Origin: Thermodesulfovibrionales bacterium
GTDB lineage: Bacteria; Nitrospirota; Thermodesulfovibrionia; Thermodesulfovibrionales; Dissulfurispiraceae
DNA length: 64,000 nucleotides
Reading direction: 5' to 3'
Assembly: GCA_020062545.1 (NCBI GenBank)
Contig: JAGUWD010000009.1
Coordinates: 145,291 to 209,290, forward strand
The notes below the pieces were generated by a model. That model was not told the DNA's origin. It made no database searches and was given only the letters and a program-made list of their open reading frames with translations. This document shows, piece by piece, positions 52,585 to 61,199 of the stretch (position 1 is its first letter; every line of letters starts with the position of its first letter). A program made the position numbers and the translations under genes.

Positions 52585-53046
52585 ATGACTCTTAAGAAAA
52601 CTAAACACATGCGCATTTATATGGATAACTGCTGTCTAAATCGCCCATTCGATGACCAGTCGAAAATGCGCATACGACTTGAAGCAGAAGCCATATTGTA
52701 TATACAGGAGAAAATAGCGGCCCATGAAATTGAACTGGCTTGGTCTTACATCATTGATTATGAAAATAGCTTTAACCCGTTTGATGAGAAACAGAGCTCA
52801 ATTGATGATCTGAAAGTTTTTGTAACAGTTGACACCGGAGAAACCGCCAGTATTCTTAAGAATGCCGGCTCAATTCAGAAGTTCGGACTTAAGGCTTTTG
52901 ATTCTTTGCATGTGGCTTGTGCTATGGAAACCGGATGCGACTATTTTCTTACGACAGATGATTCTATACTCAAAAAACTTTGCGGATTTGCTAAAATTAA
53001 AGTAGTCAATCCAATTGAGCTTATAAAAATATTGGAGGAGAAATGA
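52585..53046 (+). CDS. PIN-domain toxin of the element
   Basis: A PIN-like ribonuclease fold: the first acid in MRIYMDNCCLNRPFDD, a middle Glu-rich helix (RLEAEAILYIQE), then FGLKAFDSLHVACA and TTDD at the C-terminal active site. It is 153 residues from the ATG at 52585. Relatives usually begin at the internal ATG 52609, so either start is possible. A perfect TATAAT ends 5 nt before 52585. The overlapping downstream small gene (4 bp) is its probable antitoxin, in reverse order to vapBC. Confidence 0.85.
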   Translation: MTLKKTKHMRIYMDNCCLNRPFDDQSKMRIRLEAEAILYIQEKIAAHEIELAWSYIIDYENSFNPFDEKQSSIDDLKVFVTVDTGETASILKNAGSIQKFGLKAFDSLHVACAMETGCDYFLTTDDSILKKLCGFAKIKVVNPIELIKILEEK

Positions 53047-53255
53047 AAACAGATACAGAAATCAAAGTTGAAGGGACAAAAGCCCTTATTAAAGCTATGG
53101 GAACTGTCGAGGCAGAAAGGTATATCGCTTTAATGGCAAGGGAAAAATTCGATTATACGAAATGGCGCAAGACCATGCTGCCGGAAGGAAGCGTTCAGGA
53201 AATCAGCAAGGCGGCTATACAGCATAGGGGAAAGGCTACAAAAAGCAAGCGGTAG
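53043..53255 (+). CDS. Putative antitoxin partner of the PIN toxin
   Basis: The 70-residue protein starts MKTDTEIKVEGTKALIKAMG and has a helical body and a basic tail (HRGKATKSKR) that could bind DNA. The ATG overlaps the toxin stop by 4 bp and GGAGG lies just upstream. No family motif is certain. Pairing with the toxin is inferred from coupling and size. Confidence 0.68.
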   Translation: MKTDTEIKVEGTKALIKAMGTVEAERYIALMAREKFDYTKWRKTMLPEGSVQEISKAAIQHRGKATKSKR

Positions 53256-53352
53256 TTTTGTGTCCTGTCATTGTTTGTGCTTGTCCCGTAATGTCCCACA
53301 AACGCTATCCTGACTATACACAGGCAGATAGGTATAGAAGATAGGCTGTTGT

Positions 53353-53413
53353 GTCAATTTATAAAGCCGCTTCGATATTTGCATCGAGGGACACAGCGGC
53401 ATTGTTAATTGAC
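53353..53413. other. Nested inverted repeats (cruciform or structured RNA)
   Basis: Three concentric arms pair exactly: GTCAATT/AATTGAC (outer), GCCGCT/AGCGGC (middle) and TCGAT/ATCGA (inner), with bulges between. It lies in the 326-bp gap between the antitoxin and the orphan antitoxin-like gene. It may be a structured RNA, a recombination site or a small MITE-like remnant. Confidence 0.6.
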
Positions 53414-53581
53414 GTGCTGAATCTCCATATCCGCTATCATTATTATATCGCAGCGGTATAATTTACAGTTTCTATTATGCCGTCCGTTCCTTCCCTCTTG
53501 AATTATCGCCTATCCAGATATTGTTTCAGAGAGGCGATTTGGTTATGCTATAAATTCACATAAGGAAAGGAGGATAGACCT

Positions 53582-53806
53582 ATGAAGGCGGTTAAAAAAC
53601 TTATAGAAGTTGAAAGCAATAAGAGCATAACCATTAAATCCTTGCCTTTTAAGCCGGAAAGCAAGATTGAGGTTATTGTTCTTCCATCAACAGAAAAAGA
53701 GGATATTTTTGACTTTATGGATAAGGCGGTTAAAAAGAGAAGCATAAAGCCTATGAGCTTAAAGGAAATTGAAAAGGTGGTGCACGAGGTCAGAGGCGTT
53801 AAGTGA
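53582..53806 (+). CDS. Orphan antitoxin-like protein
   Basis: The 74-residue protein begins MKAVKKLIEVESNKSITIKS and continues to a helical end KPMSLKEIEKVVHEVRGVK. This resembles small antitoxins whose N-terminal half is a DNA-binding strand-helix unit. A strong AAAGGAGG precedes the ATG. No toxin gene follows before attR, so the partner is missing or was lost during insertion. Confidence 0.62.
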   Translation: MKAVKKLIEVESNKSITIKSLPFKPESKIEVIVLPSTEKEDIFDFMDKAVKKRSIKPMSLKEIEKVVHEVRGVK

Positions 53807-53847
53807 GATTAAGCGCCATATAATTAAAATTTTCTCTCCGGATCGAC

Positions 53848-53880
53848 TGTAGTAAAAATGTAGCAAAATTGTAGCAGAAA
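53848..53880. promoter_or_regulatory. Right arm-type integrase sites
   Basis: Three tandem 11-bp units, TGTAGTAAAAA, TGTAGCAAAAT and TGTAGCAGAAA, 128 bp before attR, in the same orientation as the two at 49379. Confidence 0.65.
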
Positions 53881-54007
53881 ATATCTAAAAGGGCAGAAAA
53901 TACGATAACGGATATAAAATGCAGAATCCTTGCAAATCTTACAGCCTCAATGCTTTAAGCTCAAACCGTTACCAGCAGCCGATTTGTAAAAATACTGCCC
54001 AGCCGCC

Positions 54008-54052
54008 TTCCTAAACCTGGTGCCGCAGGTTCGACTCCTGCAGGGGGCACTT
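54008..54052. other. attR of the integrated element
   Basis: 45 bp identical to attL, reproducing the tRNA-Arg 3' half without its 5' half. Only the att copy, not a working tRNA, is present here. Confidence 0.93.
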
Positions 54053-54074
54053 TAATTCTCAATACCTTTTATAA

Positions 54075-54097
54075 GCACAGGTTTAGGAAACCTGTGC
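54075..54097. repeat. Inverted copy of the tRNA-Arg anticodon arm
   Basis: GCACAGGTTT and AAACCTGTGC form a perfect inverted repeat with a 3-nt loop. On the minus strand it matches the tRNA anticodon arm and loop, including CCT. It lies 22 bp outside attR. Confidence 0.6.
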
Positions 54098-54132
54098 CAG
54101 TAAGGTTAAAATTCATCCATGTCATAAAAGCC

Positions 54133-54303
54133 CCTGCCATCATGATATAATCAAGAAAACTAAACACATGCGCATTTATGCTGTCTAAATCGCCCGTTCG
54201 ATGACCAGTCAAAAATGCTTATACGACTTGAAGCCAAGGCCGTGTTGTATATATAGGAGAAAATAGCAGCCCATGAAATTGAGCTGGCATGGTCTTATAT
54301 CAT
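54133..54303 (+). pseudogene. Decayed 5' copy of the element's PIN-toxin gene
   Basis: This stretch aligns to 52562-52753, including the promoter region. It has lost the first ATG region, carries a 10-bp deletion (frameshift) after the CGCATTTAT segment, has an in-frame TAG where the intact gene has CAG, and ends abruptly. Many single-base differences show it is older than the present insertion. It lies outside attR. Confidence 0.87.
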
Positions 54304-54412
54304 GCAAATAATGGCAGGGACAATATTTTTCTCTTCGTCGGCACATGTATTTATTGAAGATGTGCCTGCAAACTGTTAGTATTAAAGTAATGCGGATATA
54401 AAAGGGGTTCTT

Positions 54413-55843
54413 ATGTTTTTTGGAATAGAAAAATTGCTTGTCGGGGGATTGCTGGGTGCAATTATAGGGGCATTTGTAGCTATTGTTGCAATTGCCCTGA
54501 TATTTTTCATATCGGAATACAGAAGGCAAAAGGCATACAAGGATAAGGTTCTGAGCCGTCTCGATACAGCGGATATGCTACTTCAGGAAAACATGCCCAT
54601 CGATGCACTGGCAATATATACAGATATACTTAAAGATGTATCACAAGAAAAGGATCCGGAAACTTACTCTCTTATCAAAAACAGCGAGGGCAGGTGTCAC
54701 TATAATCTATCCTTCAGGAAAAACAAGTCAGAGAATATCCTGAAAGCAATAGAATGTTACGAGGAATCCATCAGATTTATTAATCCACAAAAATTCCCTG
54801 AAAATTATGCCCTTACGAATTACAACCTCGGCAATACCTATATGAAGCTATCGGAGTTTTATGAAACAGAGAAGTCCCTTAATAAAGCGGTGAATGCATT
54901 TAGAGAGTCCCTCAAAATCTACATGCTGGATAAGCACCCTGCGAATTATGCGGTTATGCAAAATAATCTATGCAACGCATACATTACTCTTGCCGGATTT
55001 AAAGACACAGGGGAAAATCTCATTAAGGCAGTAAGTGCATGCGAGGATGCATTGAAGGTATATACGGTTGACAGATACCCTGTGAATTATGCAGCGGTGC
55101 AAACCAATCTTGGTTCTGCATACATGGGTCTCGCCGAGTTTCATAATAAGGAAGATTGTCTTTCAAATGCTATAAGCGCATATAAATCATCTCTCGGTGT
55201 ATATACTGTTGATAAATATCCTGCAGAATTTGCAAAGGCACATAAAAATATCGGTAATGCATGCAAATCCCTTTCAGAACTCCAGCGTAAAGAGGACAAC
55301 TTGATCAATGCGGTCGCAGCATATAACGAGGCGCTCAGGGTTTATTCCATGGGCAATCTTCCTTATGATTACGCAGAAACAATGAAGTATCTCGGCGATG
55401 CTTATAAGGCCTTTGCACAGGTCGGTAACGAATACGAAAACCTCCTTAAATCAGTACAATCATATTCAGATGCCCTCAGAGTATATACTATTAATGAACA
55501 CCCCCTTGAATTTTCCTCGATACAGCAAAGCGTCGGAGATGCTTATGCAATGCTGTTTAATGCCAAAGGGGAAGAGGAAAATCTCGTCAACGAAATCAAT
55601 GCCTATCTGGAAGCGCTGAAGATTAAAACAATCAAGGATTATCCCAATGATTATGCCTCAATACAGCATAATCTCGGAAGCGCATACAGGAGCCTCGCAA
55701 AATTCAGGGATGAGGCGGACAATCTGAAAAAGGCAGAGCAGGCATATACCGAGGCGCTAAAGGTTTACACCTTTGAGGACTTTCCCCTGGACCACAGGGC
55801 AGTGGCGCTGGAATTGGAGAAGATGAGGCAGACAGTCTCATAG
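54413..55843 (+). CDS. Membrane-anchored TPR protein
   Basis: One N-terminal transmembrane helix (about residues 9-34), then about nine repeats of roughly 46 residues. Each has the form 'A-Y-L-G-x-A-Y-x-x-L-A ... L-x-x-A-x-x-A-Y-x-x-A-L-x-V-Y', a long-form tetratricopeptide. Such proteins scaffold assemblies; here the repeats would face one side of the inner membrane. It stops 1 bp before the stop of the convergent cell-wall gene. Confidence 0.88.
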   Translation: MFFGIEKLLVGGLLGAIIGAFVAIVAIALIFFISEYRRQKAYKDKVLSRLDTADMLLQENMPIDALAIYTDILKDVSQEKDPETYSLIKNSEGRCHYNLSFRKNKSENILKAIECYEESIRFINPQKFPENYALTNYNLGNTYMKLSEFYETEKSLNKAVNAFRESLKIYMLDKHPANYAVMQNNLCNAYITLAGFKDTGENLIKAVSACEDALKVYTVDRYPVNYAAVQTNLGSAYMGLAEFHNKEDCLSNAISAYKSSLGVYTVDKYPAEFAKAHKNIGNACKSLSELQRKEDNLINAVAAYNEALRVYSMGNLPYDYAETMKYLGDAYKAFAQVGNEYENLLKSVQSYSDALRVYTINEHPLEFSSIQQSVGDAYAMLFNAKGEEENLVNEINAYLEALKIKTIKDYPNDYASIQHNLGSAYRSLAKFRDEADNLKKAEQAYTEALKVYTFEDFPLDHRAVALELEKMRQTVS

Positions 55844-58189
55844 CTAATAAAGGAGATACCGCTCCCTCAGCCTCATGAACTGTTCAAGGGAGCCATGATA
55901 GTTCATGACAACAGATTGAGGGTCGCTGCCGTTTTTTATGTCCTGCAGAACACTGTGCGAGCCGATGAGGCCAATGGTCTTGTCGATCTGGAAATCACCC
56001 GGATAGAGTTTGTAAAGTGCGCTGACTATCTCGATCCCCAATGCCGTAGAATCCAGCGCCTGGCGGTCAAAGAGAATAATTTTCACGCCCCGACACAGAC
56101 GGTTCTTATAAGCGCTGCTGCCCGGAGTAAAACGCACGGGCATGAATTTTACCCCCTTAATTTCACGGTTATTCAAATAATTCGCGAGTTTCTCCGCGTC
56201 AATCCATGGAGCTCCGAAAATCTCAAAGGGCGTATCTGTTCCACGGCCTACACTCACATTTGCACCTTCAATGAATGCCACTCCAGGATAAAGGATGGCC
56301 TGATTTAAGCTTCTCAGGTTGGGAGAAGGATTCACCCACTTCAATCCTGTATCGTCATACCATGTGCTGCGAATGTAGCCACGCATTTTGATAATGTGCA
56401 GGTCGGCGCCGATATTGTTTTCAGCATTGAACATCTCTGCCAGTTCTCCCACTGTCATGCCATGTCTCACGGGCATGGGGAAATATCCTGTAAATGACCT
56501 CAGATCTTTATCCATAACAGGCCCCTGGACAAGGGATGCATTAATGGGATTGGGACGGTCAAGGACATAAAAGGCAATACCCCTTTTTGCAGCAGCCTCC
56601 ATGGCGTATCCCATTGTAGTTATATATGTGTAAAACCTGACCCCTGCATCCTGCACATCAAAGACCAGGGCATCGATGTCTTTCAGCATCTTTTCTGTAG
56701 GCCTCATCGCATCGCCATAAAGACTGTAAACAGGCAGCCCTGTGGCAGGGTCTTTTGTGGAGGAGACCTTTTCATCCGCCTTGCCGGACAATCCATGCTC
56801 CGGGCTGAATATGGCTTTCAGTTTTACGCCAGGCGCATTATAAAGGAGGTCGAGGGTGCGCCGGCCTGCAGAGTCCAGTGCTGAGTGGTTTGTGATGAGC
56901 CCGACCCTCATTCCCGAAAGTGGCGAGAAATTCTCCGAATTCAGGACATCGATCCCTGTCATCACCTTTTTTGCACTGTTCATGCCCTGCACGATGCGGC
57001 TTTTAATCCTTTTATAATAGCCTGAAAGGGAAGGACGGCTGGCAATAATCTGCTCTGCCGAAACAGGCCCCAACGCTTCTGAAACAACTGTTTTTATCTT
57101 TGTTCGCAGCGCCTTTACATCCCCTTTCCCATCGGGATGAACACGGTTGGTAAGGATAATTACATATACCCTCGATACAGGATCGATCCATAAGGAGGTT
57201 CCTGTGTAACCCAGATGTCCGTAGGCGCCCACAGGAAACAGATTGATGCGGTTGGAGGCAAGGGGGGCCTCGATATCCCATCCGAAGCCCCTCAATCTCT
57301 TGTTTGGAGGCGACTGGGGAATAGTCATCGTTTCCACAGTTGAAGGCTTAAGGATTCTGATATTATCCATGCTTCCGCCGTTTAAAAGCATCCTGGCAAA
57401 GATGGAGAGGTCATCTGCTGTTGAGAATAATCCTGCATGGCCTGCCACGCCCCCCATTTTATAGCATGTGGGGTCATGGGCTTCTCCCCTGAGTATTTCC
57501 CCTTCATGATGCTCTGTGGGTGCAATGCGCTCACGCAGTGCGGATGAAGGCTTGAAACCCGTGTCCTTCATACCGAGGGGGGTAAAGATATTTTTTTCGC
57601 AATACGTATTTAGTGTCTTTCCGGAGACCCTTTTGACGAGTTCTCCGAGTATCTCGAAATTAATGTCGCTGTAAATGAAATGCGCGCCCGGAGGGAAAAG
57701 GGGTTTCTCCCTGAGGATCATCTTCATGGCTGTCCTGTATCCCGACCATCCGGAATTCAGCTTGAGGTCCGCCCTCAGTCCCGAATAGTGGGTAAGGAGA
57801 TGCCTTACTGTGATATGCTTCTTGCCCCTTGCCTTGAATGCAGGCCAGTATTTGTATACAGGCGCATTTATATTCAGTTTTCCCTTTTCCACAAGCTGCA
57901 TTACCGCAGTGGTTGTGGCAACCACCTTGGTGAGTGAGGCAATGTCAAAGATGGTATCTTCTGTCATGGGTGTTTTTTCAGGGTCAATGGAACGAAGGCC
58001 GAAGGCGCGGCGATATATAACCTTCTCAGGGGTCCCTATGAGCACAACAGCTCCGGGGATATTGCCGGCCTGTATTTCCCCTTCGACAATACCCTGAATA
58101 GAAGCCAGATGCTCTTCACGTAGTCCGGCAAATGATGCGGTTGCAATTAATGAGACAAGGAAAAAGACGGCAGCCTTAACCCGATCCAT
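55844..58189 (-). CDS. Beta-lactamase-fold/NamZ fusion protein
   Basis: After a signal peptide (about 1-21) comes a serine beta-lactamase-like domain (SLTK at 85-88, YSDINFEI as YxN, GYTGTS as the KTG-like site; about 30-400). The C-terminal DUF1343/NamZ domain (about 428-781) has NHSALDSAGR, FSPEHGLSG, VFDVQDAGVRFYTY and LDRPNP. NamZ is an exo-N-acetylmuramidase. In Bacillus the two activities are neighbouring genes (ybbE, ybbC), so fusion fits peptidoglycan recycling. It overlaps the upstream gene by 14 bp. Confidence 0.9.
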   Translation of the reverse strand: MDRVKAAVFFLVSLIATASFAGLREEHLASIQGIVEGEIQAGNIPGAVVLIGTPEKVIYRRAFGLRSIDPEKTPMTEDTIFDIASLTKVVATTTAVMQLVEKGKLNINAPVYKYWPAFKARGKKHITVRHLLTHYSGLRADLKLNSGWSGYRTAMKMILREKPLFPPGAHFIYSDINFEILGELVKRVSGKTLNTYCEKNIFTPLGMKDTGFKPSSALRERIAPTEHHEGEILRGEAHDPTCYKMGGVAGHAGLFSTADDLSIFARMLLNGGSMDNIRILKPSTVETMTIPQSPPNKRLRGFGWDIEAPLASNRINLFPVGAYGHLGYTGTSLWIDPVSRVYVIILTNRVHPDGKGDVKALRTKIKTVVSEALGPVSAEQIIASRPSLSGYYKRIKSRIVQGMNSAKKVMTGIDVLNSENFSPLSGMRVGLITNHSALDSAGRRTLDLLYNAPGVKLKAIFSPEHGLSGKADEKVSSTKDPATGLPVYSLYGDAMRPTEKMLKDIDALVFDVQDAGVRFYTYITTMGYAMEAAAKRGIAFYVLDRPNPINASLVQGPVMDKDLRSFTGYFPMPVRHGMTVGELAEMFNAENNIGADLHIIKMRGYIRSTWYDDTGLKWVNPSPNLRSLNQAILYPGVAFIEGANVSVGRGTDTPFEIFGAPWIDAEKLANYLNNREIKGVKFMPVRFTPGSSAYKNRLCRGVKIILFDRQALDSTALGIEIVSALYKLYPGDFQIDKTIGLIGSHSVLQDIKNGSDPQSVVMNYHGSLEQFMRLRERYLLY

Positions 58190-59495
58190 TTGCCTTTGCC
58201 CTGTCCTTCGAGAATGTGGACTTTCTTTTCAGTCCGTCAGGAGAATAGACATTTCTCGGATTCCAGATCATCCAGCCATTGGAGCCGAATTCCTCGGCAG
58301 CCTTTATCTGTTCCCTTATCTCGTGACCGGTGAAGTGCCTTCTGTCGAAGGCATAATCCCTGAATGCCTGAAGCCATGGCCTGAACCTTATAGACGGGAT
58401 CTGCGTCCGCTCCTGAGATTTCTTCAGGGAAAGGGAGACTATCTTATAGGGGTTGGCAACAGGATTCCTGTAGCCGGGTATTCCGAATTGAAATCCGGAA
58501 GGATAAAGCATCAGCGAGATGTAATCGACGCACGAAACGAGGTTTTCGATCCTTTGTCCTATCTGTGTGTCATTGAGATTCCATGCAACGTAGCCGAAAA
58601 TATCAGCGGCAAGGAAGACATTGTAAGGCGCAAGCCTCCTTCTTGCCTCTGTGAGAAACCCTGTAATAGCCTCCACCCTGTTTCCCTCTGTATTTGGCAT
58701 GGAAAACTTAAGCCCGGTTTTATCGGGGAAGCGCACATAATCGAACTGTATCTCGTCAAAACCGTTCTGTGCAGCCTCTACAGCTATGTTGATATTGTAG
58801 TCCCAGACCTCTTTCCTGAATGGGTCAACCCATATGAGGTTCTCCCTGTCCCTCCAGACGGATCCATCCTGCATCCTTATAGTTAAATCTGGCCGTGCAG
58901 CACCGAGGGTATTGTCCTTGAATACCACAATCCTGGCAATGGTGTATATGCCCCTTTCCTTCAGGGATTTTATAAGGCCTCTGATATCCTTTACGATGAT
59001 GAGCTTCTGGGCTCCGATTTCTGATGCGAGAGGAATGGAGGTCTTATATGTTATCACCCCCTTGTCTCCCTTCACATCTATGACAAGGGCATTAAGTTCG
59101 GTCTCGTCAATAAGCCTGAGTGCCGATTCCCTCAGTGTTCTATCCCCTATGCCATAGAAGGTGAGATAAAGGGCCTTGGGCTTAAAGGGCTTCAGCCTTA
59201 TCTCCACGGAATTGGCAAATACAGAAGGCGTAAAAGTCCGCTCTGCCCTCATGTATCCGTATGCCTTAACCGTAATCTTATTCCCTGCGCCCTTGAGGGT
59301 GAACCTGCCGTTTTCATCTGTCTGGACCATCTCGCTGCTCATGGTAACAAATGCGCCGCTTACGGGCCTCTGTGTGACTGAATCAATTGCCCTGCCAGTA
59401 ACATATCCCATTGCATATACGGGTAATGATAAGAAAACCAATACCATCAAACATAGTGAGAACCTTCTGAACCCCTTGTTCATTGCCATTTTCAC
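58176..59495 (-). CDS. Putative glycoside hydrolase (DUF4015) with carboxypeptidase-like N-terminus
   Basis: The 439-residue secreted protein has a signal peptide (about 1-29), a regulatory-like beta-domain (GRAIDSVTQRPVSGAFVTMSS) and a TIM-barrel-type DUF4015 region. That region has LNALVIDVKGDKGVITYKT, FDEIQFDYVRFPD and DYISLMLYPSGFQFG. DUF4015 is classed as a putative glycosidase; the substrate is unknown. It lies 1 bp from the deacetylase and overlaps the fusion gene, so a peptidoglycan or polysaccharide role is inferred. Confidence 0.85.
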   Translation of the reverse strand: MKMAMNKGFRRFSLCLMVLVFLSLPVYAMGYVTGRAIDSVTQRPVSGAFVTMSSEMVQTDENGRFTLKGAGNKITVKAYGYMRAERTFTPSVFANSVEIRLKPFKPKALYLTFYGIGDRTLRESALRLIDETELNALVIDVKGDKGVITYKTSIPLASEIGAQKLIIVKDIRGLIKSLKERGIYTIARIVVFKDNTLGAARPDLTIRMQDGSVWRDRENLIWVDPFRKEVWDYNINIAVEAAQNGFDEIQFDYVRFPDKTGLKFSMPNTEGNRVEAITGFLTEARRRLAPYNVFLAADIFGYVAWNLNDTQIGQRIENLVSCVDYISLMLYPSGFQFGIPGYRNPVANPYKIVSLSLKKSQERTQIPSIRFRPWLQAFRDYAFDRRHFTGHEIREQIKAAEEFGSNGWMIWNPRNVYSPDGLKRKSTFSKDRAKANGSG

Positions 59496-59496
59496 C

Positions 59497-60267
59497 TCAA
59501 TTGGAAATATGTCCGTTTATTATATTCTCAAATGCCTTGCCCTTATCTGCATTTGTCATAAGATAACGAGGGAGTGCCATAATTGCGTCGGAAGTGCTTG
59601 CACTATGCCTCTCTATGGTAAATGCCGCAATATACCCTGCCCTGGCGGCCTTTGCAGTAAGATATTCGTCGTAGATGCCGAAGGGCCAGGCGAGCATGTC
59701 AATCTTTGTTCCAAGCTCCCTTTCCAATTTTTCCCTAGATTTTTTCAACTGCATATCCACAAATTTCTCATATTCAGCCGGGCTGAGCCTCCTCTTGTCT
59801 TTCTTGAAATTGGGATGCCAGTAGGTGTGGGACTGGAGATCAAAGAGGCCTGTCTTTTTAAGTTCCTTTATCTGCTCCCATGTCATGGCATATGATGCAT
59901 TTGATATGGCGGAAGGGTATAAGAAAAGGGTTACGGGAATACGGTATCTTTTAATAATAGGAAGCATATCCGTATAGACCGATTTATGCCCGTCATCGAC
60001 AACAATCACCACAGAACGATGGGGAGGCATTGGCCCCTTTCCGAGGATATAATCCACAAGCTGCCTGAGGGGTATCACTGCATAGCCGTTATCCTTCAGG
60101 TATTTGAGATGGGACTCGAAAACGGGTGTGGTTACGGTCATGTTATCGCTTACTGTCGGACCGAACCTGTGGTAAAGGAGAATAGGAATTCTTGCAGCAC
60201 CCTCTGCTGAAGGCAGCCACATTATGAGAAAAATGAGCACAAGCAAAACCGCTAAGCCGTTCTTCAT
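59497..60267 (-). CDS. Secreted polysaccharide deacetylase
   Basis: The 256-residue NodB-fold protein has a signal peptide (about 1-24). Its motifs are VVIVDDGHKSV (the TFDDG motif with the second Asp kept, here VDDGH), SHTYWHPNF (metal His pair) and AWPFGIYDEY. It removes acetyl groups from glycan such as peptidoglycan or exopolysaccharide. First gene of the three-gene cell-wall unit. Confidence 0.9.
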   Translation of the reverse strand: MKNGLAVLLVLIFLIMWLPSAEGAARIPILLYHRFGPTVSDNMTVTTPVFESHLKYLKDNGYAVIPLRQLVDYILGKGPMPPHRSVVIVVDDGHKSVYTDMLPIIKRYRIPVTLFLYPSAISNASYAMTWEQIKELKKTGLFDLQSHTYWHPNFKKDKRRLSPAEYEKFVDMQLKKSREKLERELGTKIDMLAWPFGIYDEYLTAKAARAGYIAAFTIERHSASTSDAIMALPRYLMTNADKGKAFENIINGHISN

Positions 60268-60355
60268 GGATATTAGCCGGAATAAAATTTACCTTATTTA
60301 AAGATATTTTCCAAAGCCTATTTTTTTATCGGCGAAAAACCTCCTGTCTGAAGAC

Positions 60356-60583
60356 CTAAACCGCCTCCACAGCCTTTAATTCAGGAATGACCTTTTTCAT
60401 TTCCGCCTCGATGCCGCCCTTTAGTGTCATTATGGACATTGGGCATGTACCGCATGCGCCAACGAGTTTTACCTTGACGATGTTCTCGCCGGTTATATCC
60501 ACAAGCTCCACATCTCCGCCGTCCCTCCTGAGATACGGCCTTATCCTGTTTATCACCTCTTCGACCTTAGTTCTGTCAAGCAT
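60356..60583 (-). CDS. NifU-like/Nfu Fe-S scaffold protein
   Basis: The 75-residue NifU C-terminal domain (MLDRTKVEEVINRIRPYLRR, DGGDVELVDI, GACGTCPMS) has the CxxC that holds a bridging 4Fe-4S cluster. I start at ATG 60583, which has AAAGGAGG upstream. It should pass Fe-S clusters to target enzymes; the window has many Fe-S proteins. It is a single gene, divergent from slp. Confidence 0.93.
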   Translation of the reverse strand: MLDRTKVEEVINRIRPYLRRDGGDVELVDITGENIVKVKLVGACGTCPMSIMTLKGGIEAEMKKVIPELKAVEAV

Positions 60584-60684
60584 AACAACCTCCTTTTGAT
60601 AGTTTCTATCCATATTTTAAAACAAAAACAAAAAATATAAATGATTTAAATCATACCAGACTCCATAAGGAAAACAAAAAGGTT

Positions 60685-60690
60685 TATAAT
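60685..60690 (+). promoter_or_regulatory. -10 box of slp, leaderless architecture
   Basis: TATAAT ends 6 nt before the slp ATG. No -35 or Shine-Dalgarno sequence is recognisable. Confidence 0.4.
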
Positions 60691-60696
60691 AGATAT

Positions 60697-61185
60697 ATGA
60701 AACGATTAGGCATTCTGTCTTTAATCTTTCTGATACTATTAATCTCCGGCTGTGCCCATGTGGTATCCAAGGAGTTAAGGGACAGGGCTGAAAAGGAGAT
60801 AGCACCAATCGATGTCATGAAAGACCCTGATGCATACAAAGGAAGGATTGTCATCCTCGGCGGTATTATTGCCAGTTCAATAAATATGAAGGAAGGCACT
60901 TATATCGAAGTAATTCAGAAACCTCTGGACTATCGCGGGAGGCCTGAGGATACGGATATATCCCACGGCAGGTTTATCATTTTGTACGAAGACTATCTCG
61001 ATACCGCCATTTATTCCCATGGGAGGGAGGTAACTGTTGCAGGGGAAGTGATGGGCAAGATGGTGCGTCCCCTCGGCCAGATACAATACCAGTACTTATT
61101 AATAAAGAGCAAAGAACTCCATCTATTCGAGCCCAGATACGGCGTGCCTATAAGGTTTGGAATAGGGATATGGCACACGTTTTAA
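60697..61185 (+). CDS. slp: Slp-family outer-membrane lipoprotein
   Basis: A lipoprotein signal with lipobox LISGCAHV is followed by the Slp/YeaY domain: VMKDPDAYKGRIVILGGIIA, YIEVIQKPLDYRGRPEDTD and LGQIQYQYLLIKSKELHLFEP. The 162 residues are a full-length match. Slp in E. coli is induced on carbon starvation; the function is unsettled. clpS follows 14 bp later. Confidence 0.9.
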   Translation: MKRLGILSLIFLILLISGCAHVVSKELRDRAEKEIAPIDVMKDPDAYKGRIVILGGIIASSINMKEGTYIEVIQKPLDYRGRPEDTDISHGRFIILYEDYLDTAIYSHGREVTVAGEVMGKMVRPLGQIQYQYLLIKSKELHLFEPRYGVPIRFGIGIWHTF

Positions 61186-61199
61186 TGATATAATTCTAT

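Larger units (their letters stand above)
49333..54052. mobile_element. 4.7-kb integrated element in tRNA-Arg
   Basis: Bounded by 45-bp att repeats. It carries, right to left, a candidate replication initiator, an excisionase-like protein and an integrase, and on the other strand a PIN-toxin operon and an orphan antitoxin-like gene. No capsid, packaging or conjugation gene is present, so it is likely an integrative plasmid or satellite able to replicate after excision. AT-rich DNA in its middle contrasts with the flanking genes. Confidence 0.88.
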
